A DNA stretch of 64,000 bases. Origin: Lophius americanus. Taxonomy: Eukaryota > Chordata > Actinopteri > Lophiiformes > Lophiidae. A program made the translations under genes and the position numbers. The stretch is taken from NCBI GenBank assembly GCA_037951165.1, contig JBBDHG010000030.1, positions 937,001 through 1,001,000 of the forward strand. Direction: 5' to 3'. The first letter of the stretch is position 1; each line of letters begins with the position of its first letter. Under the pieces are notes generated by a model that saw only the letters and a list, made by a program, of their open reading frames with translations, made no database searches and was not told the DNA's origin. Shown here piece after piece: positions 32,215 through 45,209 of the stretch.

Positions 32215-32935
32215 CAGCAACAACTGTAACACAACCCTCCTAATAGCTGTGGAGCAGTCTCAGGCATCTCTGGAATTCTTGTCCCATTCTTCTCTCCAGA
32301 GCTGCTTCAGCCACATTGGAATTTGAGCATGAACTCATCTTCACAGGTCCCACCATAACAAGGCACTGGGGTTCAGGTCCAAACTTTGACTAAACCAATC
32401 CATGACTTTAATTTTTATTATTTCTGATCCATGCAGAGGTGGACTCACCTTTCCCTTCACTCCTGCTTCTACTCTCCTGTCACAGAGGACTCCTGGCACT
32501 TTGCTTTGGATCTTCTCTGACTTCCTGAGCGAACCTTCACTGCGCTGTTGGTGGACTTTTGGAAAGTGGTCCACCTCTGTGAAGGTTCAGTATTGTAAAT
32601 CCTCTCCATGTGTAGATAAGGTGTCTCACAGTGGTGGATCTGTGGACTCCCAGAACCTTAGAAACAGCTTTGGAACCCTTCCCAGAATGATAGATCCAAA
32701 TCCACTGCTTGAATTGGTAAAGTGTGCTACTGGTGAGACCTTGGAGCCACCTTCCTGCCTCTGAAGATGGTGTATTGAGTTGACTATGTGATAAACAGGG
32801 CTGGAAGTGACCGGGTTTGGGTGGGTAAAGTCCAGCTGGATCCAGTTTTTTATGCAGTTTTTTGTTTTTTGGGGCTTTATTTTCCTAGGTGACGACTTCT
32901 CTTTCCCACAGACCCAGTTGGTTTTACAGAACATA
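32215..32935 (-). mobile_element. Composite repeat with a Tc1-like transposase tail
   Basis: On the minus strand 32400-32215 reads DWFSQSLDLNPSALLWWDL, followed in broken frame by SNVAEAALERRMGQEFQR and a VVAA ending. This is the usual C-terminal pattern of Tc1-like transposases (SPDLNPIE...LW, then a helix and SYRKRL...VVAA). The preceding part (32420-32935) is a repeat-like stretch that I cannot name. There is no intact frame. Confidence 0.5.
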
Positions 32936-32939
32936 TTGG

Positions 32940-35900
32940 TTCAATAAATGAAATTATTATAATAAATAAATAAATCATTTTATGTTTGCTCATGTTGTCT
33001 CTTTTTTTTTCTTTTCTTTTTAAGACCCAGTTTATTATGAGATACAGACAAGGGAGGGAGTTTGTTCTACTGTGTTCGACTATAATCTGAGGAATCTAAA
33101 ATCTATTGGTGAATCCTACAACAGTTAATTAGCTGCTCACTGCTCATTCAACACTTCCATTATAGAGATACGTTTCCCCAAACAGCATGAGGCATGGTCT
33201 GCGTTCCAGGAGCACATACGACAGGCTTTTACCAGTTTGTACGGTCCTGACACACCCACTCTCTCTCTGTTTACATGCATCAATAAAGAACGAAGCCTTT
33301 TAGAGTCCTACAAACTCAGCACTCACACATATATCAATATGTACACATAAATATAAAGTCAATATAATACATTGACTGCATCTGCAGTCAACAGTTATAC
33401 ACAATATAATATATGAATATAAATGTGACAGCCAGAAATATTAAGAATTAATTTTTCAAATGAGTTGCTGTGTAGCTAATTATCCATTGTCCTGCACATG
33501 AGGTGATTGGTTAGGGGATGGAGTGATTATATACAGGTTCTCATGCTGCCAACCTTTTGCCAGATGCCCTGTGAGGAGTGGGAGGGGTCCTCCATGATGG
33601 AAGAGGTTGTACTTACGCAGCGTTCCTGACATATGTCATGGATAACTGGGAAGGAAGCTCCTATAATTGTGATGAAAATCACACCAGTTGCATCAGCCTG
33701 TGATTTCAGTTTTTTCCTTTGGTTTGGGGAAAAAGACCCTTATATCCAGAGGGGGTTGGACCTCTTCCATAGAAACCACCATGCTGAGCTGCTATATTCG
33801 TAAAGAAGCCTTTACCGAAACAAACTGAACTCGGAAACTTGAGAGAGACTTTTATGTTTTTAAGTTTTTGAGTGGTAGAATGACAATAAAGAACATTTTG
33901 CCTCTAAAAGCCAACGAGGAAGAAGATAATGAAAAAGGTCATTTTCACTTCTGATATTCATTTAACTTTCTTTCTACACCATCTTCACAGGACTAGTATC
34001 ACCGGGGAACTTGGTGGTAATCTGTAATAATTAGGCAGGAGTTCTGTGACATTGATCCAGGTTGGAGGCGCCAAATTTTTCAAGTAAAAATTTGATGGCG
34101 GATAACATATTATATTTCACCAAACACAGATGTTCGGTGATCGTTTTAGTCCTGTGCGAATGGACATCTCGGTGATATGGGGTGGAAATTTTTATTTATT
34201 GTTTCTTCTGTTTCCCTTCTGACCCGAGGGAATGGACCGGCTCATGCTGTGTGCTGCGCCGTTGGGGTTAAGTGTTCCAGTGGGTCGGCTCGTGTCAGAC
34301 CCACTTCCAGATTATCCGAGGAAATGAACCCGGGTTCTTTTAGATTAGATGAAACCGCTCAATGACCACAGTTAATATTTAGCTCAAGAAACAGCAACTA
34401 AGCACCCGTCCTTGCAGTCAAAAAAACATGAAGGCAAGGGAATCCATGAACGGTATACTGGTGGGGTACGTGTCGCCTACTCAGTGAGTCAGCTTGATTG
34501 GCTATGGACCTGTGCTTGGTTATGAGTCCTTGCTGCCTCACTGTTTGCATTTCCTCTTTGGCAGGGCAACGCAACCGACTTCCGGATCAGTGTGGAACTT
34601 TACAGTGCCCCTTTACTCAACCGGAACCAGCTGCTCCCTTGGGCCATGGACCCCTCTCCCACTAGAGACGGAGCGGCCATTACAACGCTACCACAATACG
34701 GACCAAATAATAATATTATTTATCTTATATCTATCCTTTGAATTATACTTGTGTAACGTCACTAAATTTGACACAACGCACCAATGGCAAGTCAAAGAAG
34801 TGGCTTCACAGCAAGTAGATCAGGGACATGTGACAAAGTGGGTGAGCCCTCCTTATTACTCACTACTTGTCCCTTTCCCTTAATCCATCGCATTACACCA
34901 TATTAATTTACTTGTGTTCGTTTTGCTTAGTTTATAATTTCTAAAGTGACATTGCTTCACTTATTATCCCGGGTTTATTCGTGTTTGCAATTAGTTACAT
35001 TCACATCATAGCAGTAAGTTATAGTAAAACACATTCAAGTTATTTTCAATTATTTTTATTGTGTTGCATTGAACATTATGGAACAAACTGTTTATTTGTT
35101 TTTCCAAACACTCACATTTCTTTGTCCCTTTGTTCACACCAGGAAGAGCTTTTGTTGGAGGGGGATACGCCCACCATTTCGGGGCTTTTGTGGGTTTTGC
35201 TGATGTCACCCATGACATCACTAGTTACATCCAAGTGCAGGGGTTTCCTTTCTATTGTATACGAAGTTGGGATTGTTTAATTGTGGTAGAATAATTCATG
35301 ATCATTAAACCAATAATCTGTTAAACCAATACAAATATTTTAAAGCCTTATTTGGGAATGTTTATCCTTTAACTGTTAACATTGAATATAATAGGGAGGG
35401 AACTTGGCTACCCATTTTGATTTTGGTATTGTCTAATTATTCACAGGTGTGAAATTGATCAGGCTATATATGCAGCTTAAAATTAGCCTCTCGGGAGAAA
35501 GGATGGACTAGTAGCGAAGGACGTGCTGCTGTGAACACCTGCCTTATGAAATCCAAGTCCAAAAGTTGTTTTCGAGTTAAATTAGAGAAATCTTCTTTTT
35601 GTACTTTTTGTTTGTATTTTTGTCTGAGTGGATTGTGGCATTGTAAATAATGAAATCCCCTTTGGAGAAGGCAGATGCCTTTGGAATCTGTTTTCCTTTC
35701 ACCCTCCTCGACACTTGAGTCAAACTATTCTACAGGACACAAATGATAATGGAATATTCCGATACTCCCACTTTTTTAAGGGTGCTGTAAAGATAAGAGG
35801 CAAGGCTTTAAGATGGAATCAGTATTTCATCAGGGTTATATGGAAACATGATATGATCTGATATATGATATTATATGATTTGATAGGAGTTATTAAATTT

Positions 35901-37480
35901 TAGTTAAACATTAGACAATGAATATATTACCTGTTAATCAGAGGTTTTAAAGCCTTCCGGCTGGCATACTTCTGAAGTTCTGAAACAGTCGGACTAGCAC
36001 ACTGTTCACAGTTTTTATGTTAACTTAACCCTGACAATAACCCTGAGCAGGTCGAATAGTTACAGATACTGAATGAATTAATGTTTAGCAATACTAACCG
36101 CCCGCTGATTCCAGCTTTCTGTCTATTGTATTAACTGCAAATATTAATCCTTTTTTTTTTTTTTTCAGCCAAAGTCTGTATTTACCAGAATTTTTCTGGT
36201 TTGCTTCAGCAATTCAGACATGATAGAAAGAGACATAATGAATAATGTCTCTTTATAAAGAGACATAATGAATCTTCTTTAAAAAGCACAACTTTCTATT
36301 CCGTATAAGCAGTTAACTAAAGCATATATTATGAAACAAAAAAGTATTCAGAGACTGGTTCAAACACTATTTGATCAAATGTTTGTCTTAAATTAATTCT
36401 GTTTATCTTTACTTATTTCAGTCCTGACTCTGTTGACTCACCCAAACTCACCTCTGTGAGATTAATAATATATTTAAATGTTAAGTCAATAATCACATTG
36501 ATTGAGATATCCGTCAGCGTTTTTAGAATTCTTCTGAACCCACTGTAACTTCGTACATAACGTCCTGGTTCTGCATCCCGGACTGGACCAGCATGTTTAC
36601 TCTGTCCATCAGAAACTGCTTCTGGTCTAGCAACATGTAGGAGCTCCTTTGTGGTTTCTGCAAAGGAACAAGAAAATGTAGCCATCTGTAACATTTAATG
36701 GAGAAAAACTACAATATTTTATCTTTGCAATGCAACTGAGCCCATGTGGAGTTACTGACGGACAGAATAAAACGCCGGTGTAAAACCCAAGAGTAAGGCG
36801 TGAGCATTATCAATGAGCCACTCATTAAGGCGGAGGTCATGTGATCATCTGTCTTGTATACAGGAGCTCAAACGGTTAATCACAGATTTGGATTTTATCA
36901 TATGGAAGGATGAGCCCAAGGTTAGGGAAGCTCTGAACTTGATTAATATTTGAGGCAGATCCAGATATGGGGCCTGAATATAATTTTTTATTTTTATTTA
37001 CTTATGAATTATAAAACCCATTATTATCATTATTATTATTTTTTTTTCTTTTCTTAAGTTTCAGACTGTGGACTCGACCCAAGACTCAGACTCAGGTCCA
37101 TCTTGTGACACTGAAAAAGGTAACTTTACATAATAAAGGTAACAAACATCTAATGTGTGTTATGTGTTACATGGGGGTCACTATGATAAAGCACTCACGA
37201 TAACATTTCTGGTGTTTGGGTTTTGCCTCCTATATAGGTGCATATAATACAATCCTACATTTATATGACTAATAGAACAGGATGTCAGAAGTGAAGACGT
37301 TCGCAGGAAATTAAGTTTAAGGCTCCTTCTGAGATAAACATGGCTGTTCATAAAAATCTAGGTCTACGCTGTTGACCCCGAGAGCAAGGATATATACCCA
37401 AAATGGCCCCAATCCCCTGCCCTGTACAAGCAATGTGAAAAACAATGTGATGTTTTGTCAGCTCCCCCTATATATTCAAG
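32940..37480. other. Long intergenic stretch, no supported gene
   Basis: AT-rich DNA with many short frames and no recognisable protein. A stretch around 33990-35600 has base composition and phrases suggesting an old retroelement (for example a ggaggcgccaaa motif at 34064), but nothing decisive. A 22-bp palindrome is at 36245-36266. Confidence 0.35.
36245..36266. repeat. Perfect 22-bp palindrome
   Basis: The sequence reads atgtctctttat followed by its exact reverse complement half, aaagagacat, sharing the central tata. It is flanked by two copies of agagacataatgaat, which suggests origin by a small inverted duplication. Confidence 0.8.
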
Positions 37481-37489
37481 ATATATTTC

Positions 37490-37740
37490 CTCAAATCGAC
37501 TAATATGCCCCAAATTTGGACAAAACTGGACCAACGGCTAGAAAGAAATGTCAGAAAAACAGTGTTTCTAATAACAAAGCTACCCCTAGTGAGTGAGATA
37601 CGACCTATTAGAGTAGAAACTACGGCCGGAAAAGTTTTGGGAATTAAAGCTCCCTTTAGTGCCGGAAATATGGAACTGAACTTTCCCAAAATCTACGATC
37701 TACGGCAGACACATGGGGAGATTCCATAATATCCCCAACT
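37490..37740 (+). repeat. Unnamed dispersed repeat, copy 2 of 3
   Basis: The plus-strand frame 37505-37729 (74 residues) contains KTVFLITKLPLVSEI and KVLGIKAPFSAGNMELNFPKI. These align with NSVFLVTELSLVCKI and SFGDKAPLIFRDIQLTLPRI from the minus strand of 58356-58787. The nucleotide match includes ataaagctccc-type blocks. The copies are inverted relative to each other. No known family is recognised. Confidence 0.55.
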
Positions 37741-37744
37741 TTTT

Positions 37745-39440
37745 GAGTATATATTTATCAGCCAATAAGATCGTGTTCTGTTGGCCGACATTAAAATGTA
37801 CCGAATGAGAAGAACCAATTGTTAGTTCAATGAACTAAGTTTTGCATGATTTTCTACAGGACTACTCAAAAACTCGTCCATGAAAGCGAGTGAAAGGACA
37901 AATGATTTCCACCAAACGTTGAATGAAGGGCGGGGCTTCAGCGATGCGAGCTAAACAGACAAGCGCCAAATTGTTTGGTCTTGGCAGATGCATTTCACCT
38001 GAGTTCACCTGACTTCCGTTGGAATTTTAATTGGAATTCTAATTATATTAGTAGATAAGCGATGATGTCATGCGTATCTCTGTCAGGTTCTGTGGAAGAT
38101 TATACCAATTATCTCTTCCTTTAACAGTTGAAAAACATTTTTTTAAATGTTGTTGACTGATTTATTCAGAATAGAAATACACTATAATTATTTTTTTATG
38201 TGAAGGTAAAAAAAAAGTATCAATGAACCAAAATTTATATTATAAAAAAGGTTATTTTCCAAATTTATCATAAATAAAATGTTGTAAAGACAAAGAGTTT
38301 TATGGCGTAGAAGTATTAGGTTCCGTGTGTTCTTGTTTTTTAAAAAACGGATAGTGTTGGAAATATGATGTATAAAACACAAACCTGATGTTTAAAATGT
38401 AATAGAAAAAAGAAATCTCACACATGCAAACTGTAAATTGAATTTTCTTTCATTTTTTCAGAAGTAAGTGAAGACTCCAGTTTGAAAAAAATAAAAATCT
38501 GTACATTTTTGGTTCAGGGTTTACAGAGTTCTTCTTGGACTTATTCCAAGTTAATAAATTCAATCAACCCTAATAAATTACATTAGAGCTAATCCGTGCA
38601 ACTAACCTGAATTAATTGACCTAGTACTTCATACTTGAAGAAACCAATTTAATCGTGTAAATAGGTTCCATGACATTTTAAGTCAATTCAATACAGTTAT
38701 TTTTTAAGTGTAGCAAAAGTTTAGGATTAACTGCCCCTAAAAAAAAAACACACTCATGGATGGAGCAGCGTTCATGAAGAATTGTATAGAGTTAACCAGT
38801 ACCTGTGAGCAAAGAGAGAGAGAGAGAGAGGATAGCCAATGATTGGTTAAAGGACAATTGTGACAGAATGTGATTGGATGAAACGTGGAACGAGGTGGTG
38901 AACCCTAAAACCAGCGTGAAACTGTGTAATGCAGATGCTGCTTAGCCTCCTGACTGAACTCTCAACATGTGTCTCTGGTTAAAGTCAGACATTTTCTGTT
39001 TCTGCTGTTGTTGTTTCAACCTGAATCTTTCATGCCTACCGTTCCCAACCAATACCTTCTGTCATCTCCTGGCATCAGTCACAGGTGGTGCTTTCACACC
39101 CTTTTTAACAGCGAAGCATTGCGGTTTGGAATAGCTGAAGGGTGGAACTGGTTCTGTAAAGTCACATTTATGTCTGTGAAACCCACACCTCCTGTTCTGT
39201 GTTTTTTCTGCTGCTTTCCATCTGTTGACTAACAGCAGCTGTTTGCTTTGACTTTTTATCTGGAGCTGATCAAGCAGCTCTTTCCAAAGTAAGACATAAA
39301 CCTACATCAGAGGCTTTTCCAACGTACCTGCTTGTCCAACTCTCATTCCAACAGTGTTGCTGCACCCGCTTTCCTTCCACTGTGGCCCAATAAGATCCCA
39401 CATCCAACAATTTACCCACAGTGAGGCGAATGAAGGAAGG
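37745..39440. other. Intergenic, no supported gene
   Basis: AT-rich, with a short (AG)n run at 38813-38831. No gene or RNA seen. Confidence 0.4.
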
Positions 39441-39442
39441 AT

Positions 39443-39600
39443 TGTCTCATCTTATTTCATGACATCTTATTTTATCTTATAGTATCCCATCTCATCTTAT
39501 TTTATATCGTACCATATCATCTTATCTTATCTTATCTTATATCATCTTATCTTATTTTGTCTTATCTTATCCAATCAAATCTTATCCAATCTCAACTTGT
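39443..39600 (+). repeat. Degenerate TCTTA pentanucleotide repeat
   Basis: Dense tcttatctta and catcttattttat blocks with point differences, ending at ccaatctcaacttg. Confidence 0.8.
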
Positions 39601-39655
39601 ATAGGAAAACTTGACCCCTGGTAGGGTCTCCAATAGGTGAAGGTTCCGACAAAGA

Positions 39656-39658
39656 TGA

Positions 39659-39695
<37 letters not shown>

Positions 39696-39722
39696 ATTTC
39701 ATTTATGACGCACTTTACATTT
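39656..39722 (-). mobile_element. Maui/L2-type LINE 3' tail, minus orientation
   Basis: An (AAT)n run followed by acatttcatttatgacg and cactttacat is the reverse complement of the tail seen at 23465-23530 and near 29349. It abuts the 5' side of the Rex3 copy. Confidence 0.6.
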
Positions 39723-40036
39723 GGATCAAAAAGCAAGGACTCGAGTAACCTGCCCGGAGGGTTACCGGGGCCCCACTTTGGATCCAGGCCTGATAGGGGC
39801 CCGCCAGCGAGCGTCTGGTGGCCGGGCCTTCACCCATGAGACCCATCTTCCTACTTAGCCCGAAGCAGGGACATGGGTCCGTCCTCCTGTAGGCCCACCA
39901 CCCACGGAGGAATCCAACTGCATTGTGGATACGGCAGTTGAAAAGGCAGTGGCCTTGGCGGTCCGATCCCCAGCTACGAATGCTGACGGTGGGGACATGG
40001 ATTATCACCTCACTGATGGGGAAGGAGCCTGAGCTT

Positions 40037-40320
40037 GTGCAACCACGTTCAACCACGTTCAACCACGTTCAACCACGTTCAACCACGTGCAACCACGTTC
40101 AACCACGTTCAACCACGTTCAACCACGTTCAACCACGTTCAACCACGTTCAACCACGTGCAACCACGTTCAACCACGTTCAACCACGTTCAACCACGTTC
40201 AACCACGTGCAACCATGTTCAACCACGTTCAACCACGTTCAACCACGTTCAACCACGTTCAACCACGTTCAACCACGTGCAACCACGTTCAACCACGTTC
40301 AACCACGTTCAACCACGTTC
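40037..40320 (+). repeat. 10-bp minisatellite (aaccacgttc) inside Rex3
   Basis: 28 consecutive decamers occupy 40041-40320, preceded by a partial unit gtgc. Most units are aaccacgttc; units at 40081, 40151, 40201 and 40271 are aaccacgtgc, creating CACGTG sites. The variant pattern repeats exactly every 12 units (40081-40200 and 40201-40320), with one extra C-to-T change in the second block. The array therefore grew by a 120-bp duplication. Confidence 0.95.
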
Positions 40321-40324
40321 CGGG

Positions 40325-42165
40325 GATGGCAGGGGACATGGAAACTGAGTGGCCCATGTTCCATGCTGCAATTGCAGAGGTGGCTGCTGGGAGCTCCGGG
40401 CGCAAGACTGCAGGTGCTAGTTCCGAAGCCAATCCTCAAACCCGATGGTGGAAGCCGGAGGTGGGGGATGCCGTCGGGCTGAAAAAGGAGTCCTACAGAG
40501 CATGGCTGGCTTGTTGGACTCCAGAAGCAGCTGAAGACTACGGGCAGGCCAAATAACACGCGGCTGTGGCAGTCATGGACGCAAAAACCCGACAATGGGA
40601 GAAGCTCGGTGAGACCACGGAAGAAAATGTTCGTTCGGCGCCAAGGAAATTCTAGCAGACCATCCTGCGTCTCTGGGGGAAAGTGGTCAATCGTCCACTC
40701 TGTCTACGGGGTGGATGGGGACCTGCTGACCTCCACTGAGAAAGTGATTGGGCGGTGGAAGGAATACTTGGGGGATCTCCTCAATCCCACCAGCACGTAT
40801 TCCAAGGAGGAACCAGAGCTGGATGACTTGAGGTGGGTCCGTTCAAAACTGGGCCTGAAGTTGCTGTGGCTGTTAAACAACTCCGCAGTGGCAGCGCCCC
40901 GGGGGGGGGGTGAGATCCGCCCTCAGTATCTTAAAGCTCTGGATGTTGTAGGGCTGTCATGGCTGACATGCAGACTGGGTTGGTGGTTCCCCTTTTTAAG
41001 TAGGGGGACCAGGGGATGTATTCCAACTATCGGGGATCACACTCCTCCGCCTCCACGGGAAGTTCTATGCCAGGGTACTGGAGAGGAGAGTCCGGTCGAT
41101 TGTCAAACCTCTGATTCAGGAGGAACAATGTGATTTCTTCCTGGTCGTGGAATGTTGGACAAGCTTTATACCCTCTCGAGGGTGCTGGAGGGGGCATGGG
41201 CATTCGCCAAACCAGTCAACATGTACTCCACATGTACTGTATGTGTGAATCTGGAGAAGGCTTACGACTGTGTCCCTGAAGGCATCCTTTGGGGAGTGCT
41301 CCGGGAGTATGGAGTGGATGGCTAAACGCTATGGGCCGTCTAATCTCTGTACGGGTTCACACTGATTCTGTTCTTAACTTTACGGATAGAATTTCTAGAA
41401 GCAGTCAAGTGGCGGAAGGTGTCGACTTCGGCGGCCTTAGGATCCCGTCTCGGCTTTTTGCTGATGATGTGGTCCTATTGGCATATTCGAACGCTGAACT
41501 CCAGCTCGGAATGGGACGAGTTGCAGCCGAGTGTGAAGCAGCCGGGATGAGAATCACCACCTCTAAGTCAGTCCATGGTTTTCCGCCGGAAAAAGGTACA
41601 GTGGTCACGTCGGGTTGGGGAGGAGTTCCTGCCCCGACAGGAGGAGTTCAAGTATCTTAAGGTCTTCTCCATGAGAGAGGGGAAAAGGGAACGGGAGATG
41701 GACAGACATATCGGGGCGGCATCTGCAGTGATGAAGATGCTATATCGATCCGTTGTGGTGAAGAGAGAACTGAGCTGAAAGGCAAAGCTCTCAATTTACG
41801 GTTCCATGTACGTTCCGACGCTCACTTATGGTCATGAACTGTGGGTAATGACCGAAAGAATGAGATCCCGGATAGAAGCGGCTGTAATTATTCTTCCCCG
41901 CAGGGTGGCTAGGCTCAGTCTTAGAGATAGGTGAGGAGCTCAGACATCCTGGAGATGCTCAAATTAGAGCCGCTGATCTTTCGCATTAAGAGGAGTCAGT
42001 TGAGGTGGTTCGGGCATCTGGTTAGGATGCCCCCCAGACGCCTCCCTGGGGAGATGTTTCAGGCATGTCCATCTGGGAGGAGACCCGGGGCAGACCCAGG
42101 AAACGCTGGAGAGCTTATATCTCTCGGCCTGCCTAGGAACGCCTTGGGATCCTCCCAGAGTTAAT
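40325..42165 (+). pseudogene. Rex3 reverse transcriptase remnant
   Basis: Fragments of the Rex3 polyprotein are spread over at least three frames: KKESYRAWLACWTPEAAEDYGQAK near 40482-40553 (quoted in pieces: KKESYRAWL and PEAAEDYGQAK), GWWFPFLSRGTRG near 40980, LEKAYDCVPEGILWGVLREY near 41252, LFADDVVLLAYS at 41454, VVKRELS near 41757, and FGHLVRMPP near 42010. A deletion follows YGVDG, since the segment leading to the FADD motif is too short. The copy is non-functional. Confidence 0.85.
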
Positions 42166-42174
42166 GGATGTGGC

Positions 42175-44460
42175 AAATCTATTTTGATTTTATTATTATT
42201 GTTTTTTTCTTCTGCTGTGGCAGTAATGTTCTTCTAAACCTTTCACAGAGACAGCAGGTATTTGGGTAAAACATATGTGGTTAGAGTCATGTTGGCTAAT
42301 AGAGCTTTGAGTGCAGCATTGGTCCCTGTTGGACTCATTTTTGTCATAGGATCAAATTCTACATTTTCACTTTTCAGAAGAAAAAAAAAAGTTCTATATC
42401 TTTAAAATTGTTATTTCAGAGAGGGGTACTAGTGACATAAATTAGTATATGGGTGAGGACAGATATAAGTGCATACTTGTGGGGGCAAAATAATGTAGAA
42501 TGGGACTAATTTAGCTATATTTTGGATTATTTTCTCCCTTTATCATAATTAATAAATCAGATTTGATTTTGTTTGTGATCATTTTCAATTAACCTCGACT
42601 GCACTTCCTTTTCGCAAGGAAAAGTATATGCATATACGCAGCTCACACACACACATACAAGTCACACTCATACCTGTCATGTACTCAAATTTCCTGTTCG
42701 AACATTCATACTTGAATGATAGTTATTATGATACACTCTTTAATGTATTGTCATTTGACTGTATATTCTGTGTTGTTTTACTTCATGTTGTTGTTCGGGT
42801 AGAAATTTTATTTAATCCCTCTGGACTTTTTGCCTCTTCCTGCACCATACATGATACCATTAGTTTTCTGTGTAGTCTAATTTGTGCAAATCAATAAACT
42901 AAAACAAAAAACTAAACCTAAATGTTGCAATAATTTACTTTATTGAATTAATTATTTCCACCATCATAATTTCTCCCCAAAACGTTATTTATTCTCCTTC
43001 AAGTATGTATATATAAAGTGATTCTATTTCTTTTAACACAACCCCCCCACCCTTTAATCCTGTCATCTCCTTACCCCGCCTCCATGTCGATGTCGTTCAT
43101 TCAGCTCCTTGTTCCTGACACCTCATACCTCCCTACCCCCCCTCTCACCTTTCCCCTGTTGAACCACAGTGTTTACCAGTTACTCATCATAGATAAGAGG
43201 TTTCAATCATTAGTTCCAAACACTATTCATCTCAAGGTGCCATGGATTGTTACTATGAACCCAAGTGCAGACTCAGACCGATAAAAGTGGAAACAGAAAA
43301 AAGTTTTTAAGGTGTTTTTACTCTAAAAAATGAAGTGAGGCAAAGGGATAGGGACGGCAGACGGCAGGTTGAAGGAGACAAATGTGATGTCAGGAGGGGA
43401 AAAAAAGGAACTTTAGAAGAATTACAATAGCTGAAATATTTGCCTCTCACAGGAAGGTTCAGTCTGGCGAGGAGTTGCAGGAGAGCAATAAAATACTGCA
43501 GGAGGGGACTTACCCTTTTTTAGTTGTTTTATTTTGTTTTAAATGCTGCGACTTAACGTAACGTCACCAAACTTTAACTATCTTTACGATAAATTTCCAC
43601 GTAACTCCGTCCTGTAGTTCACCTCTGTGTCTGACTGATTCTTCCTGCTCTTTGAAATACCCGTGGTTAATCATGTGATCCCAATAGAGCTGCTATAAAA
43701 TTCCAAATATGTGCAGGTCATTTCACACCATGCAAAACTTTTTCTTCTATGTTGGCTCTTTAAAGCTGTAAAGAGTAAATGTGGATAATTTAATCAATGA
43801 TTTAATCACCCTGCTGTATTAACAGGACAGTAAGACTCCACACATAAGATAATTTATTACAGTCACTTGTCATTTCTTCTGAATTCTATTTGTAGCCATG
43901 CCTGTGATGTTGGGTCGTCAAAACCAGTCAGTCCGCCCAGACTGGAGAGTCTCAATAACTATAGGATGGATAATTTTCCCAACTAAGGTGCTGCTCTACA
44001 GTGGTAATAATACATTATTATTATAGATTATTATTAATAATAGATTATTACTACCACTGCAAAGGAGGTTTTCTCCGCTCTGTGTTTGTTGGTTTGTCAG
44101 AGCACGACTCTATGGTCGTAACTGGGTTTCAGTGAAACCTTAGTTAGAATTATGGGCCAAGAATGGACCATTTTCTATTTTGGTGGATATCCAGGAAAAC
44201 GGGCAGCACACATTTCTATTTTATTTTATTAAGCCTCATTAAGGAGAAAACTATTGAAATATTATTTATCAGCATACTTTTTTTTGCACCATTTATTCAT
44301 TTAATGACGTTAGACTCTAAATTTACCATAAAATGACAAATTGGTAAATTTGGTCAAGCATGTTTTTGAATTGTAAAAAGTATCCGGATTTGACTCTTAT
44401 TACACTTTTGTAATTGGATCAAGTAATATGACTCTTTTTAAGTAAGTCCTCACTTCTTTT
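42175..44460. other. Intergenic, no supported gene
   Basis: AT-rich, with a short (CA)n at 42645 and an imperfect inverted repeat around 43997-44060 (cagtggtaataat versus attactaccactg). No gene recognised. Confidence 0.4.
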
Positions 44461-44467
44461 CATATGC

Positions 44468-44745
44468 TGTAATTGTGCGAGAGGCAGTGTACCAGTTCAT
44501 CACAGGCCTGAAACATGGAAACAAACAGTCGCCCACACCGGCATTCACTCCTATGGGCAAATTAGAGTCACCGATTCATATTCATTGCATATTTTTGGAC
44601 CGTAGGAGGAAGCTAGAGTAACCGGGGAGAACCAACGCAGACATAAGGAGAACATGCAAACTCCACACAGAAAGGTGCAGGCAAAGGTGGATTTGAAACC
44701 TTAACCCTCTTGCTGTGAGGCACCGGCACCACTGTGATCTCAAGA
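44468..44745 (-). mobile_element. V-SINE (tRNA-derived), nearly full length
   Basis: Read on the minus strand, the element starts with a tRNA-like head (gtggtgccggtgcctcacag, with a box-B-like tttcaaatcc). It is followed by the V-SINE core (ctgtgtggagtttgcatg, ttctccttatgtctgcg, tttggactg-type block at ~44597) and then tctaatttgccc and cctgtgatgaactgg. The sequence is moderately diverged. Confidence 0.75.
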
Positions 44746-45059
44746 ATGACAACGACTGTTTGACAAATTTTTCTTTGACTTCAGTAAATTTAACTGTAGT
44801 TTCATAATGCGTTCATGCAGAATGAGGATCTGGCGGCCTTGCAGTGCCAGACAGATTTTAGTCTGCATAGGTGGAGTCTGTCATACTCCTCCAGTTGCGA
44901 GAACTGCATTTTATTAGTTATTTTTATGTCTGTAAATTGTACAATTTGGGAGTGGGTCCACGGTTTGACGGTTTAGAATTTTTCTAAGCATTTTCATCAA
45001 TAACACATTAACTACTGTACAGATTCTTTGTAGAATGGTTGGCCATGTAGTGAGGAAGA

Positions 45060-45200
45060 ACCCTTTAAAGGTCAAATTTAGTGGCATCTAGGAGTGAAGT
45101 TCTAGAATGCAACTTATATCACACATCAGCTCACCCCTCCCTGTCCAGGAATCTTCAGTGGCCCTCAAGTGTCAAAGAGATTGTCCTCTAGGATCCTCTC
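45060..45200 (+). repeat. Fragment of a dispersed percomorph repeat (MITE-like)
   Basis: ccctttaaaggtcaaattta, then gtggcatctagg and cacccctccctgtccagg, resembles a very common percomorph element with ends of the type tttaaaggtccagtgt. A further related piece, gctactgtacaaacgtggc, lies at ~45555. No right terminal repeat was found. Confidence 0.5.
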
Positions 45201-45209
45201 GAGACCTGA

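Larger units (their letters stand above)
39728..42170 (+). mobile_element. Rex3 (RTE-clade) LINE, decayed, with minisatellite replacement
   Basis: The 5' part (39735-40036) includes gggttaccggggccccac and ggtggccgggcctt, typical of Rex3. After the 10-bp minisatellite (40041-40320), the body resumes with ggggacatggaaactgagtg. It contains catgcagactgggttggtgg (~40969), matching the region often used to recognise Rex3, the RT motif LFADDVVLLAYS, and the C-terminal QLRWFGHLVRMPPRRLPGE. Frames are broken throughout. Much of the endonuclease region is missing. Confidence 0.85.

Noticed and set aside
34177..34365. 62-codon frame with a signal-peptide-like start (MGWKFLFIVSSVSLL)
   Set aside because: There is no downstream domain, no splice context I can support and no homologue I recognise.
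40035..40556. Frames of 131-173 codons with repeated HVQPRSTTFN peptides
   Set aside because: Translation of the 10-bp minisatellite; open in three frames and located inside a decayed Rex3 copy.
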